From assembly GCF_003363155.1 (NCBI RefSeq), contig NZ_QRBE01000001.1, positions 434,001-498,000 of the forward strand: DNA of 64,000 bases, given 5' to 3'. The DNA is from Dyella monticola (lineage in GTDB: Bacteria > Pseudomonadota > Gammaproteobacteria > Xanthomonadales > Rhodanobacteraceae). Made by a program: the position numbers and the translations under genes. The notes under the pieces are model-generated. The model did no database searches, was not told the origin of the DNA, and was given only the letters and a program-made list of their open reading frames with translations. Shown here one piece after another: positions 35,019-44,349 of the stretch. The first letter of the stretch is position 1; every line of letters starts with the position of its first letter.

Positions 35019-36386
35019 ATGACGCAACACCTGCAGCGCCGGCTGACGCCACGCCACATCACCTTCATGGCGCTGGGCATGGCGATCGGCACGGGGCTGT
35101 TTCTAGGGTCGGCCAGCGCCATCAACCTGGCGGGCCCGTCCGTATTGTTCGCCTACATGTTCGGCGGCCTGATGATCTTTATCGTCATGCGCGCGCTGGG
35201 CGAAATGGCCGTGCACGACCCCGTAGCCGGCTCCTTCAGCAGTTATGCGCACCGTTACCTGGGCCCGTTCGCCGGTTATGTGACCGGCTGGAATTACTGG
35301 CTGCTGATGGTTGGAGTTGGCATGGCCGAAAGCACGGGCGTGGGCATCTACATGAAGCAGTGGTTTCCCGACCTGCCGCAATGGATCTGGGTGTTCGGCA
35401 GTGTGGTGATGATCGGCTCGCTGAACCTGATGGCGGTAAAGGTGTACGGCGAAATGGAATTCTGGTTCACCATGATCAAGGTGGTGACCGTGGTACTGAT
35501 GATCCTTGGCGGCGCCGGCATGATCTGGCTGGGCTGGGGCAATGGCGGAAAAGCGATCGGCCTTTCCAATCTCTGGGGCCACGGCGGGTGGTTTCCCAAA
35601 GGCGTCATGGGCATGGTGCTGTCATTGCCGGTGGTGGTGTTTGCCTTTGGCGGTATCGAAACTGTCGGCATGGCGGCCGGTGAAGCCTCGCAGCCCGAGC
35701 GCACCATTCCGCGTGCGGTCAATTCGGTGTTGTGGCGCATCTTGATTTTCTACGTGGGCGCCTTGTTCGTGATCATGGCGATTTATCCGTGGAACGAGCT
35801 TGGCCTGCAAGGCAGCCCGTTTGTGACCACCTTCGCGAAGCTGGGCATCTCACAGGCGGCGGGGGTGATCAACTTCGTGGTGATCACCGCAGCGCTGTCC
35901 GGCTTCAACAGCACCACCTTCAGCGGCAGCCGCATGCTTTACAGCCTGGCCAACAAGGGGCAGGCGCCGGCTGTATTGGCGAAGGTGAGCGCGCACGGCG
36001 TGCCGATTCGCGGCGTGCTGGTCACGCTGGCATGTCTGGTGATAGGCGTGGTGCTGAACTATCTGCTGCCCCAGCGCATCTTCGAGATGATGATGTCGAT
36101 TCTCTCGTTCAACACGGTGTGGACGTGGTCGATGGTGCTGGTGGCGCACTACAGTTTTCGGCGTCGTCATGGCAAGACCGGCTTTGCGCTACGACTTTGG
36201 CCGCTGAGCAGCGCCATCTGTCTGGCGTTTTTCCTGTTCGTCGTGGTGATGCTTGGCTACAACCCCGATACGCGCGTGGCCCTCTACGTGGGCGCGGCGT
36301 GGGTGGTGCTATTGACGCTTGGCTATTTTGCATTCGGTGTCGGACGCCGCATGACGCTCGCTGCGGCCGACGCGAACGCGGCCTGA
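35019..36386 (+). CDS. Amino acid permease (AAT family, APC superfamily)
   Basis: 455-residue proton-coupled amino acid transporter with about twelve helices. The opening RRLTPRHITFMALGMAIGTG followed by LFLGSA is the substrate-binding unwound helix 1 typical of AAT permeases (ProY, CycA, AnsP, AroP). GEMAVHDPVAGSFSSYAHRY is the second conserved block. Substrate not deducible. Its stop codon lies inside a perfect 24 bp palindrome shared with the 3' end of rapA. Confidence 0.93.
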   Translation: MTQHLQRRLTPRHITFMALGMAIGTGLFLGSASAINLAGPSVLFAYMFGGLMIFIVMRALGEMAVHDPVAGSFSSYAHRYLGPFAGYVTGWNYWLLMVGVGMAESTGVGIYMKQWFPDLPQWIWVFGSVVMIGSLNLMAVKVYGEMEFWFTMIKVVTVVLMILGGAGMIWLGWGNGGKAIGLSNLWGHGGWFPKGVMGMVLSLPVVVFAFGGIETVGMAAGEASQPERTIPRAVNSVLWRILIFYVGALFVIMAIYPWNELGLQGSPFVTTFAKLGISQAAGVINFVVITAALSGFNSTTFSGSRMLYSLANKGQAPAVLAKVSAHGVPIRGVLVTLACLVIGVVLNYLLPQRIFEMMMSILSFNTVWTWSMVLVAHYSFRRRHGKTGFALRLWPLSSAICLAFFLFVVVMLGYNPDTRVALYVGAAWVVLLTLGYFAFGVGRRMTLAAADANAA

Positions 36387-36398
36387 TCAGGCCGCGTT
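36375..36398. terminator. Perfect 24 bp palindrome at the convergent ends of the permease and rapA
   Basis: AACGCGGCCTGATCAGGCCG followed by CGTT is a perfect palindrome, foldable as a 10 bp stem with a GATC loop from either strand. It contains the permease stop (36384-36386) and touches the rapA stop (36397-36399). No U-tract, so a bidirectional intrinsic terminator is possible but not proven. Confidence 0.5.
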
Positions 36399-39237
36399 AT
36401 CGCAATGCGAGGAAATCCGGGCTCACCACGAAGCGCACCGCATCCAGCCGCAAACGTGCTTGAGGCAATGCCCGCAGCAGGGCAGCGCGCTCTTCTTCCG
36501 CACGCGCGATCTCCGCTTCGCTGATGGACGGGTTCACAGCACGCAGCGCGTGCAGGCGTGCCACATCGGCATCCAGTGTTTCCCGCGCTTGCGTGGTGGC
36601 GGCAGCGATGCTGCCTTGCGCCCGCAACGCAGCCACGGCTTCGGCCTTCTCCAGCATCGGCGGCACGAGCTTGTTGAGGAATTTGCGATAACGCGACACT
36701 TCGATGGTGCGTTCCCCCGATTTACGTACGGACGCTTCGCTCGGTTGAAAGCTCTGCCGTTCGGTGAGCTTGGTATCGATGGTGGCCATGATCGGCTGAG
36801 TAGGCAGGAAGCGCTCGGCATCCAGGCTGCGTTCGGCTACGCACTCAAGCACATAGACTGCTTGCAGCAGTGCCGTACGCGGCGGCAAGGCATCGTCTAC
36901 CATGAAAGCGGCGTTCCCACGTTCGCTGGAAAGCGCCAGGTCGATGGCACTGGCGATCATGGGGTGATCCAGCCTTAGCAGCGGCAGCTCCTCACGAGCG
37001 AGCGCCACATCGCGAGAGAAGGTGATGGATATCGGACCTTCGGCAAAGCCTGGCAGTGCATCCGTGGAAAGGTATTGCGGATCCAGTAACAGCACGTCGC
37101 GTGCAAGTTCTTCCACGTGAATGCCAAACGATTCGATCAAGCGTTGCTGGAATGCGTCGCGCGCAGGATCGTTGTCTTCGTGGCGGAACGCTTGCGCCAG
37201 CTCGTCGGCGTGCTGATCGCGGCTAGCGGCAAGTTCAAGCAGATGATCGCGCCCCGCGCGAATCAGTTCGGCCATTTGCTCGTGCGCTGCGCGCGTTTCG
37301 GCAAGCAATACGTCGAGCTCCTGATCACGCTGGTCGGTGCCGCGCGCGTGCTCTTCGGCGAGCCGAGCCAGTGTTTCGCCAAAGCGGCGAAGCAGTTCGC
37401 GACCATCGGCGGGACTGACGCGGAAGGCATCCACACCCTCGTGATACCAGCGCGCGAGCACATGTTGCGCGCTCCCCGCGGCGGCGATGATGTGGATGCT
37501 GATGTCGTGTTTCTGCCCAATGCGGTCCAGGCGCCCAATGCGCTGTTCGAGTAGATCCGGATCGAGCGGCAGGTCCCATAGCACCAGGCGATGCGCGAAC
37601 TGGAAATTGCGGCCTTCCGAACCGATTTCCGAGCAGATCAGCAAGCGTGCGCCATCTGCTTGCGCGAAATAGGCCGCGTTGCGATCGCGCTGCACGATGC
37701 CAAGCCCTTCGTGAAAGCGCGCAATGCCCACGCCGGTGCGCGTGCGCAGCGCTTCTTCCAGTGCCAGTACCTTGGCGTGGCTGCGGCAGATCAGCAGGAA
37801 TTTGTCTTGCGGATGGCGATCGAGCAAGGCCACCAATGTATCGATGCGCGGATCGCTGGTGTAGTCGAGTTCCAGCGCAGGCACGGGCTGCTGAATATCC
37901 GCATGGAATTCCAATAGCAGCGCCTGCCGCGTGTTTTCATCCAGCTGCTCGGCGTCAACCAGCTCCCACTCGGGCGCGCGCTTGGGAAAGCCGCCGATGC
38001 TGGCACGACGATTGCGAAACATCGAACGACCCGTGCCATGGCGATCGATCAGCGCTGCGAGCAAGGGGCGGCTGTTGTCGGGTTTGGTGGTGTCGGCAAG
38101 GCAGGCCTGCAGTGAGTCATCCCCTGCGAAGGCGTTGCGCAGGTCTTCCAGCTCGGCACGATCCAGCGCTGCACGCTCAAGCAATTTGTCTGCGATGCGT
38201 GAAAGCGCCTGGAAGTGCTCCGACTCGCCCAGGTAGGCCTGCAGTTCGTGATAACGCTGCGGATCGAGCAAACGCAGGCGCGCGAAATGCCCGCTGCGCC
38301 CGAGCTGCTCGGGCGTGGCCGTGAGCAAGATCACGCCAGGCGTGATCGCGGCCAATTGCTCGACCAGGGTGTAGCGCGGGCTGGCGCTTTCCGGTGTCCA
38401 TGCCAGATGGTGGGCTTCGTCCACCACCAGCAAGTCCCAAGGCGCCTCCAATAGCTGTGCAGCACGCTTGGGGTTGTGTTCCAGAAAGCTGAAATCGGCG
38501 ATGACCAGTTGTTCGTCTTCAAAGGGATTGGTGGCGTTGCCGGCTTGTTCGAGCGCTTCACAGCGTTCTTCGTCGTAAATGGCGAAGCTCAGGTTGAAAC
38601 GGCGCAACAACTCCACGAACCACTGGTAAACCAGGGTATCGGGCAGCAGCACCAGCACGCGCTCCGCGCGGCCGGTCGCGATCTGCCGGGCGATGATCAT
38701 GCCGGCCTCGATGGTCTTGCCCAGGCCCACTTCATCGGCCAGCAGCACGCGTGGCGGACGGCGCGAGGCGGCAATACCCGCCACACGTAGCTGGTGCGGC
38801 ACCAGGCCGATGCGTGCGGAGCTCAGCCCCCAGCTTGCCGAACGGCGCGCCTGAGCGCGGCGCTCAAGGCCTTCCAGTCGCAGTTCGAAATGCTGCACCG
38901 GATCGGTGCGCCCACCGATCAACCGGTCGTCCGCCTGGCTGACGCTTTGTTCGTCGTCGAGCTGCCCTTCATGCAATTCGCGGCCTTCGCCGCGATAGAC
39001 CAGCAGGCCTTCACGTTCCTCGATGCGCTCCACCAGGAAGGCGATGCCTTTGCCGGCCACCCGTTGGCCTGCGCGGAATTCGGCGCGTACCAGCGGCGCG
39101 GAATCGGCCGCATAGGGGCGCAACACCCCCGATTTGGCAAACAACACCTGCACGCCGCGCCCTTCGACGCGAAGCACAGTACCGAGGCCGAGCTCAGGCT
39201 CGGCGGTGGAGATCCAGCGTTGACCGGGTACGAACAT
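36397..39237 (-). CDS. rapA: RNA polymerase-associated helicase RapA
   Basis: SWI2/SNF2-family ATPase that binds RNA polymerase and helps recycle it. 946 residues (968 in E. coli). N-terminal Tudor-like region (FVPGQRWISTAEPELGLGTV). The ATPase domain has Walker A ADEVGLGKTIEAGM (near residues 165-180) and the DEAH box LVVDEAHHLAW. The second lobe includes FLLICRSHAKVL, SEIGSEGRNFQFA and EQRIGRLDRIGQ. The C-terminal domain ends FVVSPDFLALR. Monocistronic, convergent with the permease. Confidence 0.96.
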   Translation of the reverse strand: MFVPGQRWISTAEPELGLGTVLRVEGRGVQVLFAKSGVLRPYAADSAPLVRAEFRAGQRVAGKGIAFLVERIEEREGLLVYRGEGRELHEGQLDDEQSVSQADDRLIGGRTDPVQHFELRLEGLERRAQARRSASWGLSSARIGLVPHQLRVAGIAASRRPPRVLLADEVGLGKTIEAGMIIARQIATGRAERVLVLLPDTLVYQWFVELLRRFNLSFAIYDEERCEALEQAGNATNPFEDEQLVIADFSFLEHNPKRAAQLLEAPWDLLVVDEAHHLAWTPESASPRYTLVEQLAAITPGVILLTATPEQLGRSGHFARLRLLDPQRYHELQAYLGESEHFQALSRIADKLLERAALDRAELEDLRNAFAGDDSLQACLADTTKPDNSRPLLAALIDRHGTGRSMFRNRRASIGGFPKRAPEWELVDAEQLDENTRQALLLEFHADIQQPVPALELDYTSDPRIDTLVALLDRHPQDKFLLICRSHAKVLALEEALRTRTGVGIARFHEGLGIVQRDRNAAYFAQADGARLLICSEIGSEGRNFQFAHRLVLWDLPLDPDLLEQRIGRLDRIGQKHDISIHIIAAAGSAQHVLARWYHEGVDAFRVSPADGRELLRRFGETLARLAEEHARGTDQRDQELDVLLAETRAAHEQMAELIRAGRDHLLELAASRDQHADELAQAFRHEDNDPARDAFQQRLIESFGIHVEELARDVLLLDPQYLSTDALPGFAEGPISITFSRDVALAREELPLLRLDHPMIASAIDLALSSERGNAAFMVDDALPPRTALLQAVYVLECVAERSLDAERFLPTQPIMATIDTKLTERQSFQPSEASVRKSGERTIEVSRYRKFLNKLVPPMLEKAEAVAALRAQGSIAAATTQARETLDADVARLHALRAVNPSISEAEIARAEEERAALLRALPQARLRLDAVRFVVSPDFLALR

Positions 39238-39381
39238 TGCCTGCCGTTGCGTGGTTGCGAGGGGTGTCGATTATCCGCGCAATGCGACAGGCTGGCTATG
39301 GCTGGACAGAGTTGGCCCTCGCCCGAAGCGATGACCTGATTTAGACACTAGGTTCGGAACATGGGGCTCAACGACGGCAAA

Positions 39382-39831
39382 TTACCAGCAGCCCGTCGTT
39401 TGTGACCCGGTGTTGGCTTGAGCGCCAAGGTCGGTAAGCGAGTAGTTGCCGCAATACGTGTCACTGGTCTGTGTATTGAGTGTAGTCGCGGTTGCTTTGA
39501 AGTTGGTGTTGGCCGTGGTGGCTCCGGTCAACGCTACAGAAATCGTGTAGTAATCCGTTGCTGCATTGCCGTTGGGTACAGTGATGGTTGCGGCAGTCGT
39601 GTTGTAGCCCAGCTCGGACAATGTGTTCGTGTACTGATTGTTCGTCGAGTAATACTTCTCTTCACGGCTGGCGAGGTCGAACAGCGCCGTCTTGGCCGCT
39701 GTCCGGCGCGACTCCATGACGTACTTCTGATAAGCCGGTATGGCGATCGCTGCAAGCACGGCAATCACAACCACCACGATCATCATTTCGATCAAGGTAA
39801 AGCCACTGGCTTTGTTCCTGTCAATCTGCAT
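39382..39831 (-). CDS. pilE: Type IV pilin-like protein PilE
   Basis: 149-residue pilin. I start at ATG 39831, giving a short leader MQIDRNKASG before FTLIEMMIVVVVIAVLAAIA; prepilin peptidase cuts after Gly10, leaving Phe1 and Glu5. The globular domain ends with two Cys (in TYCGNYSL and QTTGCW) that form the D-region disulfide. It is last gene of the minor-pilin operon, 64 bases after pilY1. This is the minor pilin PilE type rather than the major pilin, judging by context. Confidence 0.92.
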   Translation of the reverse strand: MQIDRNKASGFTLIEMMIVVVVIAVLAAIAIPAYQKYVMESRRTAAKTALFDLASREEKYYSTNNQYTNTLSELGYNTTAATITVPNGNAATDYYTISVALTGATTANTNFKATATTLNTQTSDTYCGNYSLTDLGAQANTGSQTTGCW

Positions 39832-39895
39832 ATTTTTCGAGCCCCCTGAAATGGCCCCTTGTGTGAAAGTCATTGTAAGCATGGTCGCCATTCCA

Positions 39896-42800
39896 TCAAT
39901 GCAACTGGATCCAATTCAAGCGAACACCGTTAGCCGGTGGTGGCGGATTGACCGGTACCGCCGCACCCGTGCCGTTGACGGTCTGCGCGACCAGATTGGC
40001 CTGCTGGTTCACGGAGACGATCGAGGCGCTACCGGTTGCACCGAGTGCGACGCCGGCGATGGGTGTGCTGGTGCCAGCGGGCTCGTCAAAGAATGAATTG
40101 GTGAAAAGGCCGCCATTGGCGGGATTGAGCGCCAGGGTCCAGCCTGACACGCTCAGTGCGGAACAGGTGAGTGGCGAATTGTTGGCGGGAATGGTCGTGT
40201 CGACGAGGAAAGCGCCATCCAGTTCAACCGGATTGTAGATGACCTGCTCAGTCTGGTTGGCGCCGCCGACGCTGGTTACACCGAGATAGCCCGGCAGATT
40301 TTCGTACCAGCCAAACTGGGTTCCGCTGCTGCCGTCGTTGCATGTAGTGCCGGCAAAGCAGACCGTGTTATTGGTGACGGTACGATAGCCTTGAATGACA
40401 CCTGATCCCGCTGTGCTCAACGTGGTGAGCGTTTGTGACTGCAAGGTGGATGTAGTGATCGCTGCAGAAGGTGCTGCACTGGTTGCCAGGCCTGCGTAGG
40501 CCGCGCCGGCGGTTCCACTGACGCCTTGTTTCCAATCCCAGATGCCATAGAGTGCTTGCTGCCCGGTTGCGTACTGGATGCCGGAGCTCGCCGTTTGCGG
40601 CGTCACCAGACCCGTGCCGAATTCAACCATGACACGCGGCGTCGAGCCCGACGTCGAAGCCACTGCCAACACGGATACCTGGGTGCTGATCGGTTGCACG
40701 TCGTATGCGGTGGTGCTGCCGCTGGTGTAGCTGGTCTGCGGTGTGGTGAACAAAGCCCCATTGGTGGTGTTGGGATAGGTGGTGATCCCCCATTTGGTGG
40801 GGTCCGCGTTGGTCAAATCGAAACGCCAGACGTTTCCGTAAAGATCGCCGGCATACACATAGTCGGTGACGTGGTCGCCATCCAGATCGACCGGTGTCAC
40901 ATAGGCAATGCCGTTGGGTCCGGTGTTGTGGCCCACACCGCTGGCGCTGCCTACGCCCGTATCGAGATAAACGGTTTTGTCGACAGACAGACCGCTGGAG
41001 CCATAGCTGAACAACATGACATAGATACCGGCATCACCGGTGGAGCTGTTCAAGCCATTACCGAAAATCACACCCCATTCGCCATTGTGAAAGCGCCGGA
41101 TCTGCGGGGTGCCGTAGGTCTGCCCCAGGTTGTTACCGCAGTTGGTGACATTGGCACAGGTTATGTTGCTTGCATTCCACTCGCCGATAACGCTGCTTGT
41201 ACCGTTGGTGGAGAAGCTGCTGGGATTGGTGATGTCTAGGATGAAGATGGCATTGCCCCCCGCCCCCAGCCCGCTTGCAAGCCAAGTATGCCAAACGTTG
41301 TTGTAGAACAAGTCGCCGGTTCCTGGCGTTGCGTCCACAAAGAAATTATGGGCGTAGCTCGTGTTTGAAAAATCCATGACCCCGTTTTCGGAGGTGTTGT
41401 GGATATTGAGCATGGCCGCTGCGGGCATATAGGCGATGACTTCCTTGCCATCGTTGTTGGTGCTGCTATACACGCCGCTAGAGTTGTACGAGCCCGCTTC
41501 AAAGCCATGCATGAAGCCGTCGTTCGAACCTTCATATACGACGTCCAATCGACTGGCTTGCTGGCTTTCGAATCCTGAATAGACCTGCGTTCCGCTGTTT
41601 TCCGGCAGGGAATCGCCAGAGTTCAGCAAGTCCTTCCAGGTGTCCGGGTAATCGGTCGATGGTGCTCCCACCCAGGTCGGGCTGGAATCCATGATGTCGC
41701 CCAGCACGCTGGTGCGTGCCCTGAAGTCCCCGCTACTGTTGACGTATTCGTTGGTACGGTCACCACTGAGGTAGGCCAGACGCAGCGAGCCAAGATTGTC
41801 GCCGCTGTTGAGCGCATTTTGTTCGGCAGTGGTCAGCGTGCCGAATGCAGCAGCATCGCCACTGGGAAATGATGAATTGGAGAAATTGATACCGCCGCCG
41901 AGACCCGAGCCGCTGGAGGTAAGCAGCAGTCGCGAGGATTGCGCGGTACCGGTAGTCGCGCCTGTAGATGTGCACGCGCCACCCGTCAGCACGCACGAAG
42001 CGTCCCAGTTTGCGGTGCTGGCGATGGACACAGAACCATCCGAATTGGCGTTCAAGGTGAGAGCTTCAAGCTGTCCCCACCAGTTATCGCTGTGATAGTA
42101 GGCCAGGTAGATCTGAGTTCCCGATTCCACCTGCGCGGTTTGCTGCACGTTGATGCCGGCCGAGGATGCGGCGATGTTCGCGGGTGTGGCCTGGAAGCAG
42201 GTGATCTCGTGGTAGTTATTGCTGCCGCCGGTCGAACCGCCGAAGCCGAATAGGAACGTGGAGGGTATCGTGCCGTTGGACGAGGTGATGTTTTGCTGAT
42301 TGAGTACGGTGACGTAGTTGCCGCTGTTGTAGCTGTACTTGAGCGTCAAAAGACCGTTTTGGGTGATGGTAAGCGCGTAGGAAATCGGTACCGCACTGGT
42401 TGCCACGGTGGTGCCCACTCGTGACGTCGCGCTTTCGTTGGCGATAGGCGTGTTGCTGGGGAGAATGTGATAAGCGCTGGGAATGACCGCGTAATCCGGA
42501 ATGGTGTCGGTTGCCACGGTGGATGCCGTTGCCACGTTTTGCGTGGCGGTGATGGCGTAGTAAGTGGTGGTGGCATTGCTTCCCGATCCACTTTGAACAG
42601 CGCCATATGGGGTGCCGCTACCGGTGTAGCCATTGCTAGTTGATGTAGTGGTTCCGGATACCGTAGAACCCTTCGCGGAATAGGTGTAACCATTCCTGGA
42701 CGACCCCGAACGCTGGTAGAGGCTTCCGGTATAACTGTTGGTGGTGGCTGAGTGGCCGCTTCCCGTCGTGTAGGTGTAGGAGTAGCTGTAGACCGTCGGG

Positions 42801-43726
42801 GTGTTGTACTTGTACGTACCACCGCTTTCGCACACCGCTTGCACGTCGGTTGTGTTCGGCGTATTGCCGGAATTGCTATCGGCCATGGCGCTGGTACCCC
42901 CGTCGGCCAGCAACCTGCCGATGTTTACGTCGCCATAACCGCGCAGGCCAATGCGTCCCGGCTGATAGTTTCCGCTGCCGCCATCGGTGCCATTGCTTGC
43001 ATCGCCCGTGTTCGTGTTGTCGTAGCTGGAGGTGATGTCGCCGCTGCTGTTGAGGGTGGATGCACCGCCATTGAGGAAGTTGCCGAATTCATCAATGCCC
43101 AGGCCGAGGTAGGCCCCCGTCATGCCGTTGTACGGGTTGTTTGTATTCGAGCAGCTGTAACCCAAGCTGCCGCCCCAGGCACCGAAGTACCAGGGCAACT
43201 GTGTGCTGGTAATAGTGCATTGGGAACCACCGCAATTGGTATTGTGCGTCGTTAAATCGTTATACGTTTGCTGGATTTGCGACGAGTAACTGCCATCGAT
43301 CAGGTAAAAACCAATGCCGTCAGCGCCGTCGCTAAAAGTGCCGCCGCTGTTACCGCCAAAGGTATAAGTGGTGAACGTGATCTGCACGCCCTGGCTGGAG
43401 CTGAACGGTGTAACGGAGATGATGCCGCCGTTTTCGCTGTTGGCGCCGGACGTCAGCAGCAAAGCGCCATTGTTCGCGGCGTCTGCGGTAGGAGCTGATG
43501 CGCCGACGCCGGTGAAATAGGACGAATTGTTGGTGCAGGATGGGATGTACAGAGAGCCAACCGCGTTGGAGCCCGCAGTAAGGCACGCACCATTGAACGA
43601 GTACCACTGGTTGTTCGAGGTGGACCCGGTAAAGTTCTCCGAGACGGTCTGCGCCTGTGTCGCAGGAACGCTCAGCACCAGGCAACCCAATACGGCGGCA
43701 ATCGACAGTAGCCGAAGCGTTTTCAT
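39896..43726 (-). CDS. pilY1: PilY1-type pilus tip adhesin with lectin-like N-terminal region
   Basis: 1276 residues. Signal peptide to about ATQAQ (residue 26). The C-terminal half (about 640-1230) is the PilC/PilY beta-propeller, with the calcium loop DLDGDHVTDYVYAGDLYGNV near residue 945. The N-terminal half looks like an L-type (ConA-like) lectin: ADGIGFYLIDG (about 134), GGSLGYS (about 183), GLGIDEFGNF (about 208) and GFGGSTGGSNNYHEI (about 494-508). It is split by a Ser/Thr/Tyr/Gly-rich insertion (about 290-420). No von Willebrand A MIDAS motif is seen. Overlaps pilX by one base. Confidence 0.93.
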   Translation of the reverse strand: MKTLRLLSIAAVLGCLVLSVPATQAQTVSENFTGSTSNNQWYSFNGACLTAGSNAVGSLYIPSCTNNSSYFTGVGASAPTADAANNGALLLTSGANSENGGIISVTPFSSSQGVQITFTTYTFGGNSGGTFSDGADGIGFYLIDGSYSSQIQQTYNDLTTHNTNCGGSQCTITSTQLPWYFGAWGGSLGYSCSNTNNPYNGMTGAYLGLGIDEFGNFLNGGASTLNSSGDITSSYDNTNTGDASNGTDGGSGNYQPGRIGLRGYGDVNIGRLLADGGTSAMADSNSGNTPNTTDVQAVCESGGTYKYNTPTVYSYSYTYTTGSGHSATTNSYTGSLYQRSGSSRNGYTYSAKGSTVSGTTTSTSNGYTGSGTPYGAVQSGSGSNATTTYYAITATQNVATASTVATDTIPDYAVIPSAYHILPSNTPIANESATSRVGTTVATSAVPISYALTITQNGLLTLKYSYNSGNYVTVLNQQNITSSNGTIPSTFLFGFGGSTGGSNNYHEITCFQATPANIAASSAGINVQQTAQVESGTQIYLAYYHSDNWWGQLEALTLNANSDGSVSIASTANWDASCVLTGGACTSTGATTGTAQSSRLLLTSSGSGLGGGINFSNSSFPSGDAAAFGTLTTAEQNALNSGDNLGSLRLAYLSGDRTNEYVNSSGDFRARTSVLGDIMDSSPTWVGAPSTDYPDTWKDLLNSGDSLPENSGTQVYSGFESQQASRLDVVYEGSNDGFMHGFEAGSYNSSGVYSSTNNDGKEVIAYMPAAAMLNIHNTSENGVMDFSNTSYAHNFFVDATPGTGDLFYNNVWHTWLASGLGAGGNAIFILDITNPSSFSTNGTSSVIGEWNASNITCANVTNCGNNLGQTYGTPQIRRFHNGEWGVIFGNGLNSSTGDAGIYVMLFSYGSSGLSVDKTVYLDTGVGSASGVGHNTGPNGIAYVTPVDLDGDHVTDYVYAGDLYGNVWRFDLTNADPTKWGITTYPNTTNGALFTTPQTSYTSGSTTAYDVQPISTQVSVLAVASTSGSTPRVMVEFGTGLVTPQTASSGIQYATGQQALYGIWDWKQGVSGTAGAAYAGLATSAAPSAAITTSTLQSQTLTTLSTAGSGVIQGYRTVTNNTVCFAGTTCNDGSSGTQFGWYENLPGYLGVTSVGGANQTEQVIYNPVELDGAFLVDTTIPANNSPLTCSALSVSGWTLALNPANGGLFTNSFFDEPAGTSTPIAGVALGATGSASIVSVNQQANLVAQTVNGTGAAVPVNPPPPANGVRLNWIQLH

Positions 43727-44316
43727 CAGGGATTCCCCAGGTTGGTGGTGTTGTACGAAACTTGGTAGGTGCTTTGCACGACGGCCGTCGCGTTGCTGGT
43801 GGCGCCATAGCCGAGCGCCGTCACCTGATAGATCTTGCCGTTACCAGTGCTGTTGAGGCCCAGGTAGCGGATGAAAAGCAGCGGATTGGCGTAGTACGTG
43901 CTGTTGCCGCCTGTGGTAGAGACAGTCACATCCGCCCACGAGCTAGGGTTGTATGTCCATCCATTGGGCATGGTGAGAGCCGAATTGGACGCGCTCGGAA
44001 GCGCGATATTGGGCCCTACCGAGCCCTGGCAAATCATCAGGAGCGTATTAGAAGGCGGAGCGGTGGTTGTGCAACTTTGGCTCACCTGCAGGGCCGAGAG
44101 GTTCTCTGCCAGTTCATATTCACCATATTGCAGTGTGCTTTGCGCCAACTGAAAAGCGCGACCTTTTTCCTTGGTATTGCCCGCCATGTTCTGTTGCATG
44201 GTGAAGTTGTGGTACAGGCCCACCGCCATGAACGTCAGAATGATCAGCATGAACATGGCGGCGATCAGCACGAACCCACGTTCTTTCCTGGCTCGATTGG
44301 GAAGGGTCTTGCGCAT
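43726..44316 (-). CDS. pilX: Type IV pilus minor pilin assembly protein PilX
   Basis: 196 residues. N-terminal RKERGFVLIAAMFMLIILTF is the class of hydrophobic N-helix seen in PilX. Position 5 after the Gly is not the usual Glu (the mature start reads FVLIA), a known trait of PilX/GspK-like proteins placed at the pilus tip. A coiled helix (AFQLAQSTLQYGEYELAENL) follows. Two Cys occur (SQSCTTT, MICQGS). It sits between pilW and pilY1 with the stop/start sharing one base. Confidence 0.88.
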   Translation of the reverse strand: MRKTLPNRARKERGFVLIAAMFMLIILTFMAVGLYHNFTMQQNMAGNTKEKGRAFQLAQSTLQYGEYELAENLSALQVSQSCTTTAPPSNTLLMICQGSVGPNIALPSASNSALTMPNGWTYNPSSWADVTVSTTGGNSTYYANPLLFIRYLGLNSTGNGKIYQVTALGYGATSNATAVVQSTYQVSYNTTNLGNP

Positions 44317-44349
44317 AAGCTTCTCGACAGTAAAGGAGTTCGTGCGTGG

